A stretch of DNA of 11,034 nucleotides from an archaeon. GTDB taxonomy: Archaea > EX4484-52 > B79-G9. The translations under genes and the position numbers were made by a program. Location: positions 1 to 11,034 of the forward strand of contig WSZW01000067.1 in assembly GCA_013139905.1 (NCBI GenBank). The letters are read 5' to 3'. Positions within the stretch are counted from its first letter, which is position 1; each line of letters starts with the position of its first letter. The notes under the pieces are model-generated. The model saw only the letters and a program-made list of their open reading frames with translations, made no database searches and was not told the DNA's origin. Shown here in pieces: positions 6,771-11,034 of this stretch.

Positions 6771-6780
6771 GCTTTAAAAA
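6771..6780 (-). promoter_or_regulatory. TATA box of the L7Ae ribosomal operon
   Basis: TTTTTAAAGC on the minus strand predicts a start near 6750 and a leader of about 100 nt before ATG 6653. It lies just downstream of the pyrE stop, separating the two operons. Inferred from sequence alone. Confidence 0.5.
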
Positions 6781-6800
6781 GGTTATTGTTTTTGGTAGGG

Positions 6801-7496
6801 TTATTTTAAGGGTGCGACTTTTCTGCCTATTGGTTTTAATGCCTCAGGATTATCGACAACGCCATAACGTTCAAAAGCATTTATTATTGAATCTTTGTTC
6901 GCTAAACATTCTAATTTAAAATTCGTATCTGGAAATACTCCTTTAACTTGATTTTTTAATTCATCTAATCGTTCTGGTATATATTCTGCCCGATCCATAA
7001 CCACGACGGCAGTTTTAGGAATACCCCCATATTCTAATGTTTTTTCAACAATTTTTATTATACTTGAAAGTGATGTATTCACATCTTCAATTATAACACA
7101 ATCACGACCTTCAATTTCGCCTTCAATCCATTTTCCAGTACCGTGACTTTTGGGTTTTTTACGAACATATGCATTAGAGCAACCAAGTATATAGGATGCA
7201 GGTGAAGACCATAAAAGACCTCCAGTTTCTTGTGTTATTAATACATCTGGGTTATATGGTTCTACAGCATTTGCCATTTGTTCTAAAATTGTTCTATATG
7301 TTTCAGGAACTGAAGACGCAAAGCGAAAATCATAATATTCATGAGATCGTTTTCCTGAACTAAGTTGAAAATCCCCTTTTCTAAATACAGCATTATTTTC
7401 ATCCAGCCTTGCTTCAACTATTGATTTAGCAACGGCATCCGTATCGGCATGTGGATTTAAAACCGGCATTGCATACATATTATCATCATTTAACAA
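6801..7496 (-). CDS. pyrE: Orotate phosphoribosyltransferase with atypical PRPP loop
   Basis: The protein joins orotate and PRPP to form OMP, the penultimate UMP step. It has 231 residues from TTG 7496, chosen because a perfect GGTGAT site (7501-7506) is spaced 4 nt. ATG 7511 (236 residues) is the alternative but has no such site. Family features in the TTG numbering are KGDFQLSSGKRSHEYYDFR (about 40-58), ITQETGGLLWSSPAS, the mobile loop YVRKKPKSHGTGKWIEG (110-126) and the PRPP-binding strand VIIEDVNTSLSS (134-145). That last motif normally reads EDV-x-TTGGS/TTGAS, so the glycines are missing. It starts 42 nt after the pyrF stop and probably shares its mRNA. Whether it is fully active is open. 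Confidence 0.85.
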   Translation of the reverse strand: MLNDDNMYAMPVLNPHADTDAVAKSIVEARLDENNAVFRKGDFQLSSGKRSHEYYDFRFASSVPETYRTILEQMANAVEPYNPDVLITQETGGLLWSSPASYILGCSNAYVRKKPKSHGTGKWIEGEIEGRDCVIIEDVNTSLSSIIKIVEKTLEYGGIPKTAVVVMDRAEYIPERLDELKNQVKGVFPDTNFKLECLANKDSIINAFERYGVVDNPEALKPIGRKVAPLK

Positions 7497-7538
7497 ATTA
7501 ATCACCAACATTCACATTATTATTAAAATTACAATTCA

Positions 7539-8471
7539 TTAATTAACAGATTCTAGATACTCTGCAGCATCCCGCACCACATCATACGCCGCATCAATTC
7601 TCATTTGTGGTGTTATTTCAACGCCCATTTCTCTTTGTTCTTCTGTTCTTGGGTCGGTTATTGCTCGACCAACAACCAATATAGTCGAACCTTGACCAAT
7701 TGCATTCCCGGGAGTAAAAACACGATCTATATTTTGATCTGGTCCTGGGAGTGTATTTGGACCTTTAATTCCTGGAGTTACATACATAAATGATTTTGGT
7801 AATGTATCTTTTATTGCCTTAAGATCATCTGCAGAACAAACAACCCCGTCAAGTCCTATTTGTTCACTTAAATGCGCAAGATTATAAACTTGTTTTTTAA
7901 TTATATCTTTCAAATCAAAATCAACCAACAATTGTTTAAATTCATTTTGTAATACTTTATCAGCTTTAGCCATTTCAATATATTTATCAAAATCTATTCC
8001 GTCTAATTTGGGATTAACTGCTTGAACGGTTTGTAAATATGTGGCTTCATCAAAACTAGTAAGTATTGTAACGCCGAGAAGTTTAGGCATTTTGCCTCCA
8101 GTTTTGGCTATTTTTTCTTTTACGCTATTAACTGTATCCCTCATCATTTTCTTGCCACCGGATGCATGTACATTAAACATATAGACACCTAATTCTGCTG
8201 CTGCTCGTGAAACATCATTTAGCGTGTTTGGTATATCATAATATTTAAGATCTAAAAAGACTTCAGAATCATATTTTCGAATAATCTCTATTGCTTTAGG
8301 ACCAAAACGCGTATATGATGCCATACCAACTTTAAACATGCCCACATAAGGACTTAATTCCTTAACAAGTGATTCAAATTCTTCAATTGTATCTAAGTTA
8401 TCTAGTGGTAGACAAATCAAATCTCTTGATTGTTTTTCAGTTTCAGTTAATTCTCTATATATTGATTCCAC
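7539..8471 (-). CDS. pyrF: Orotidine 5'-phosphate decarboxylase, bacterial type with insertion
   Basis: The protein decarboxylates OMP to UMP. It has 310 residues from GTG 8471, 25 nt after a TATA box (leaderless). An upstream in-frame GTG at 8552 would add 27 unconserved residues. Catalytic elements are PLDN (Asp24), FKVG (Lys47) and the D-x-K-x-x-D-I-P-N-T motif DLKYYDIPNT (Asp74, Lys76, Asp79). NVHASGGKKMM, LDGVVCSADD, VTPGIKG (231-237) and VVGRAIT (266-272) follow. NVHASGG and LDGVVCSA are features of bacterial PyrF; archaeal enzymes usually read DFKxADIPET and are ~210-230 residues. An insertion of roughly 35-45 residues (about 147-195) separates LTSFDEA from LDGVVCS. Together with pyrE it forms a UMP pair. 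Confidence 0.92.
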   Translation of the reverse strand: MESIYRELTETEKQSRDLICLPLDNLDTIEEFESLVKELSPYVGMFKVGMASYTRFGPKAIEIIRKYDSEVFLDLKYYDIPNTLNDVSRAAAELGVYMFNVHASGGKKMMRDTVNSVKEKIAKTGGKMPKLLGVTILTSFDEATYLQTVQAVNPKLDGIDFDKYIEMAKADKVLQNEFKQLLVDFDLKDIIKKQVYNLAHLSEQIGLDGVVCSADDLKAIKDTLPKSFMYVTPGIKGPNTLPGPDQNIDRVFTPGNAIGQGSTILVVGRAITDPRTEEQREMGVEITPQMRIDAAYDVVRDAAEYLESVN

Positions 8472-8490
8472 ATGTATGATTCGACCCAAA

Positions 8491-8500
8491 TACTTAAATA
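8491..8500 (-). promoter_or_regulatory. TATA box of pyrF-pyrE
   Basis: TATTTAAGTA on the minus strand is centred 25 nt upstream of GTG 8471, with a purine-rich BRE-like gaagaaca in front. This supports leaderless initiation at that GTG. A second A/T element (TATATAA) at about 8542-8549 is less well placed. Confidence 0.5.
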
Positions 8501-8600
8501 TGTTCTTCTGGTTGGGTGGCAAAAAAGAATAAGATTTACTAATTATATACACTGCTCTAATTTAAATCAAAATTTAATAGAATTACAAACAAGAAACGTT

Positions 8601-8607
8601 AAAAAAA
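8601..8607 (-). terminator. Poly-T terminator after the coiled-coil protein gene
   Basis: The minus strand carries a run of seven T one base after the TGA at 8609-8611, followed by further T-rich stretches. This is typical of archaeal oligo-dT termination and lies upstream of the pyrF promoter. Confidence 0.45.
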
Positions 8608-8608
8608 T

Positions 8609-9274
8609 TCAAGCATTAATACTCGCATTTACTTTTTCTATATTGTCTTCAAGACTTGAAAGGGCGTCTGCGGTTTCTGATAATTGTCCAGTTCCTGTGT
8701 CTCTGTTTTGTTTTAAATCGGCAATTATCTGTCGTAAATGTGATGCGTTGTATTTTAGGTCATTTAATGCACTCATTAATTCTTTATATCGTTTAACGCT
8801 TACAAAAACCGGTCCTTTTGCATTCGTAAATGATCTAGGTGTAACTTTTTGTATTGGTGGAATTGATGAGATATTATTCCTTTTTGTTTCCTTTTTATTT
8901 ATTTGATGTATGGTTTGAGCTCCTGTATTTTTTGAAAGCGATGGTAATGTAAGATTATTTACCGGATCTACTTTAGGTGGAATATTTTGCGGATTTTGTT
9001 TAACTGGTGGAGTATTAGTTACAGTATTTTCAATTGGTTTTGTTGGTGTAGTTACAGGCGGTAATGTTTGAGGTGCGGTCGGCATAACAGTTTTAGGTGA
9101 TTGCGGCATTGGTTGAGTAGTTGGTTTTGGTGCTTCTATATTTTTGCCCGAATTATTAATCGAAGCATCGCTTTGGTTTGTAAAATCACGACCAAACATC
9201 GTGCTTGTAGATTTAGAATTATCTATTGTTTCTTTTATTTCTTTTTTATCGTCTTTTTTACCCATACCAAACAT
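8609..9274 (-). CDS. Pro/Thr-rich linker plus C-terminal coiled-coil protein, unknown function
   Basis: The protein has 221 residues from ATG 9274, with a perfect GGTGAT (9280-9285) spaced 5 nt. It has no signal peptide or membrane helix, so it is cytoplasmic. Residues 1-45 are charged and Ser/Asn-rich, with MFGMGKKDDKK at the front. Residues 46-107 form a Pro/Thr/Gln-rich, probably disordered linker. The C-terminal part (about 154-220) begins GPVFVSVKRYKELMSALNDL and continues as amphipathic helix, with a Gly break at about 194-196. That KGPVF-x-V-x-x-Y-K start followed by a coiled coil resembles uncharacterised small proteins I associate with DPANN archaea (from memory, unverified). It starts 46 nt after gltX and may be cotranscribed. 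Function unknown; a scaffolding or membrane-adaptor role is possible. Confidence 0.75.
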   Translation of the reverse strand: MFGMGKKDDKKEIKETIDNSKSTSTMFGRDFTNQSDASINNSGKNIEAPKPTTQPMPQSPKTVMPTAPQTLPPVTTPTKPIENTVTNTPPVKQNPQNIPPKVDPVNNLTLPSLSKNTGAQTIHQINKKETKRNNISSIPPIQKVTPRSFTNAKGPVFVSVKRYKELMSALNDLKYNASHLRQIIADLKQNRDTGTGQLSETADALSSLEDNIEKVNASINA

Positions 9275-9320
9275 AAAATATCACCTATGATTTAATTTTG
9301 TTATACGTAGTTAATAAAGA

Positions 9321-10994
9321 TTACTTATGTAGCAGATATGCAACAATGTCGTTTCCTTCTTTTACTACTCGCGCAAAACCAACGCGCTCAAACTGAACTA
9401 CACAATCAGTTATATCTTTTAGAGCTGTTTCTGAAAAACCAATTAATTTTTTCCCATCCGGAAGTATTAATTTTACGGGCACATTTGCTGTTGTTGAAAC
9501 CCATTGGATTATTGGTATTCCTTTTACTAATTCTTTGCCTTCTTGTGTTGCTTTGTTTGCAGTTGTAAATTTGATGTTGCCAGAGTACTTTAGGCGTACT
9601 TTTTCGCCTTTTTTTATTCGCTCCGCATCGTCTTTTGAAATATATAGCTCTTCTGTTTTAACCAATATTCTTTTTCCCAATTTTTGGTTATCCGGGTGTT
9701 TTGGGGCTTCGATATTTGACGTCTTTATACCCGTTATTTTTATTTTTGTTGGTTTTGGGACGAAAAAATATCTGGGCGCTATTGGGTCAATTAATGCTTT
9801 ATTGTAACTATTGATTGTTTTCATGAATGATTCGAAGCTAACGGATTTGTCTGCAGGGCTTGGACCTACCATTGTTACGAATTTCTGAAATGCTTCTGGC
9901 TTATATCCCCGTTTTTTGAAAGCCTGGAGAAATGGCAATCTAACGTCATCCCAACCCAAATATTTTCCTTCATCAATTAATTTTCTTGTAGTTGAAGTAG
10001 AAAGTTTAAGTCCTGTAAAATTTATTCTACCGATATGAATGAATTCAGGGATTTTCCAGCCCATGTGCGTGTATAGGTATTTTTGCCGCTCGCTGTTTGT
10101 CAAATGGTCTTTACCGCGTATTATGTGAGTTAAACCATAATCATGGTCGTCTATTGTAACTGCGAAATTCATCAACGGCCAGACGCGGTATTTTTTACCG
10201 GTTCGTGGGTGTGGTGTGTCGTTTATTCTGAATGCCGGCCAATCTCTTATTGCGGGATTTTTGTGTGTAATGTCGGTCTTTATTCTAACCACGGCGTCTC
10301 CGGGTTTGTATGTTGTAAGCATTTTATTCCAATCCGCCATGTTTTCTTTTGGTGTTTTATCTCGACAAGGGCATGCGGTTTTTTTGTTTATTAAATCTCT
10401 AAATTTTAATGATTCGCACGTACATACATATGCGTGTCCTTTTTCTAACACTTCTTTTGCGTATTTGTAATATGATTCCATTCTGTCTGATTGAATTACA
10501 AGCTCAAATTTGCTTCCTGTAATCCATTCTACGTCTTTTGGGATTAATTTGTATGCTTCTTCGCATATATTTTCTGCGTTTGTATCTGAAATTCGCAAGA
10601 TGAATTTTCCGCCATATTTTTTAACATATTCGGAATTTAGAATTGAAACGAATGCATGACCAACGTGCAGAGCGCCTGACGGCGATGGCTCGAAGCGCAT
10701 GATGACTTTGCCTTTTTTTGCATTTTTAAGTTCCGGTAATCCTATTCTTCGTATGACTTTTTTTATTGTGACAGATAATCCTAATTTCTTTATTTCTATG
10801 AGCTGATCTTTCATGCTCATTTTGTTTATTTCGTTTACATTCTTGTCAATAAGCGCAATTGTTTCTTTAGGATTCGTTCTTGCTTCCGATATTTTACCCA
10901 TGACTTGAGAGATTATTGCACTTGCATGCGCTTTTCCGCCGTGCTGACCTGCGTTTGCCAAAACAAGCTTTTTTATTTCATTTTCAAGATTCAT
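9321..10994 (-). CDS. gltX: Glutamyl-tRNA synthetase, archaeal type
   Basis: The protein has 557 residues and is a class I synthetase attaching Glu to tRNA-Glu. Archaeal enzymes are usually non-discriminating and also load tRNA-Gln for later amidation. The N-terminal archaeal extension (1-95) includes LANAGQHGGKAHASAI. The Rossmann core has RFEPSPSGALHVGHA (100-114; HVGH = HIGH motif), a zinc-type pair CTC (191-193) and CPC (208-210), DDHDYGLTHIIRGKDHL (282-298) and a KMSKS-equivalent LKLSTSTTRK (329-338). The C-terminal beta-barrel anticodon-binding region (about 400-557) follows the archaeal/eukaryotic GlnRS-like plan. The ATG lies 28 nt from a strong TATA box, so the mRNA is leaderless or nearly so. 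Confidence 0.95.
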   Translation of the reverse strand: MNLENEIKKLVLANAGQHGGKAHASAIISQVMGKISEARTNPKETIALIDKNVNEINKMSMKDQLIEIKKLGLSVTIKKVIRRIGLPELKNAKKGKVIMRFEPSPSGALHVGHAFVSILNSEYVKKYGGKFILRISDTNAENICEEAYKLIPKDVEWITGSKFELVIQSDRMESYYKYAKEVLEKGHAYVCTCESLKFRDLINKKTACPCRDKTPKENMADWNKMLTTYKPGDAVVRIKTDITHKNPAIRDWPAFRINDTPHPRTGKKYRVWPLMNFAVTIDDHDYGLTHIIRGKDHLTNSERQKYLYTHMGWKIPEFIHIGRINFTGLKLSTSTTRKLIDEGKYLGWDDVRLPFLQAFKKRGYKPEAFQKFVTMVGPSPADKSVSFESFMKTINSYNKALIDPIAPRYFFVPKPTKIKITGIKTSNIEAPKHPDNQKLGKRILVKTEELYISKDDAERIKKGEKVRLKYSGNIKFTTANKATQEGKELVKGIPIIQWVSTTANVPVKLILPDGKKLIGFSETALKDITDCVVQFERVGFARVVKEGNDIVAYLLHK

Positions 10995-11017
10995 AACTTA
11001 TATTTTGCGCTGAAACG

Positions 11018-11026
11018 TTTATATAT
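11018..11026 (-). promoter_or_regulatory. TATA box of gltX
   Basis: ATATATAAA on the minus strand is centred about 28 nt upstream of the gltX ATG (10994), predicting a start within a few bases of the ATG. There is no ribosome binding site between them. This is the clearest core promoter in the window. Confidence 0.75.
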
Positions 11027-11034
11027 GCTGTGGG

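Noticed and set aside
6654..6800. Possible tRNA gene in the pyrE-L7Ae gap
   Set aside because: There is no GTTCGAATC-like T-loop, no acceptor pairing and no anticodon arm; the only strong structure is the 19-nt hairpin.
8472..8906. 144-codon open frame on the + strand
   Set aside because: It runs antisense to the coiled-coil protein and across the pyrF promoter, has no upstream ribosome binding site, and its product looks random.
10005..10007. Loss of the KMSKS lysine in glutamyl-tRNA synthetase (KLSTS) as a sign of inactivation
   Set aside because: To my recollection LSTS-type variants occur in archaeal GluRS, and all other motifs and the full length are intact, so it is most likely a normal archaeal enzyme.

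Overview
The window comes from an archaeon, most likely a small-genome DPANN-type lineage. The evidence is archaeal/eukaryotic-type ribosomal proteins (L7Ae, S28e, L24e), an archaeal-type glutamyl-tRNA synthetase with a ~100-residue N-terminal extension, TATA boxes 25-28 nt upstream of leaderless starts, GGTGAT-type ribosome binding sites, and low G+C (roughly one third by eye). The lineage is inferred from gene style (Cys-rich secreted proteins, a Pro-rich coiled-coil protein), not from a phylogenetic marker.

Region 1 (1-4370, + strand) is a tight cluster of secreted or surface proteins. It holds the 3' end of a truncated gene, a six-bladed Asp-box beta-propeller protein with a Cys-rich stalk and C-terminal membrane anchor, a large Cys-rich/Ig-like surface protein ending in PGLG + hydrophobic helix + Arg, and a small secreted Cys-rich protein with a tail-fibre-like stalk motif. 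Three of the four have visible start regions, and all three begin with a signal peptide. The cluster is packed with overlaps or spacers of a few bases. The truncated gene and the large protein share 57 of 58 nucleotides across the segment encoding the C-terminal sorting-like signal, so they are paralogues or recombination partners.

Region 2 (4371-4708, + strand) is a small winged-helix regulator with its own promoter and an apparently leaderless mRNA. It could regulate the surface cluster, but that is inferred from adjacency only.

Region 3 (6653 down to 4728, - strand) is the conserved archaeal operon L7Ae - S28e - L24e - nucleoside diphosphate kinase, followed by a CDP-alcohol phosphatidyltransferase (archaetidylserine synthase type) where infB is often found. 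A ~100-nt leader in front of L7Ae carries a perfect hairpin flanked by direct repeats.

Region 4 (8471 down to 6801, - strand) is a pyrF-pyrE pair for the last two steps of UMP synthesis. The OMP decarboxylase is of bacterial type with a long insertion. The orotate phosphoribosyltransferase has an unusual PRPP loop.

Region 5 (10994 down to 8609, - strand) is gltX followed by a conserved-looking Pro-rich/coiled-coil protein of unknown function. No tRNA, rRNA, CRISPR array or transposase was seen, and no gene-free stretch exceeds 150 nt.
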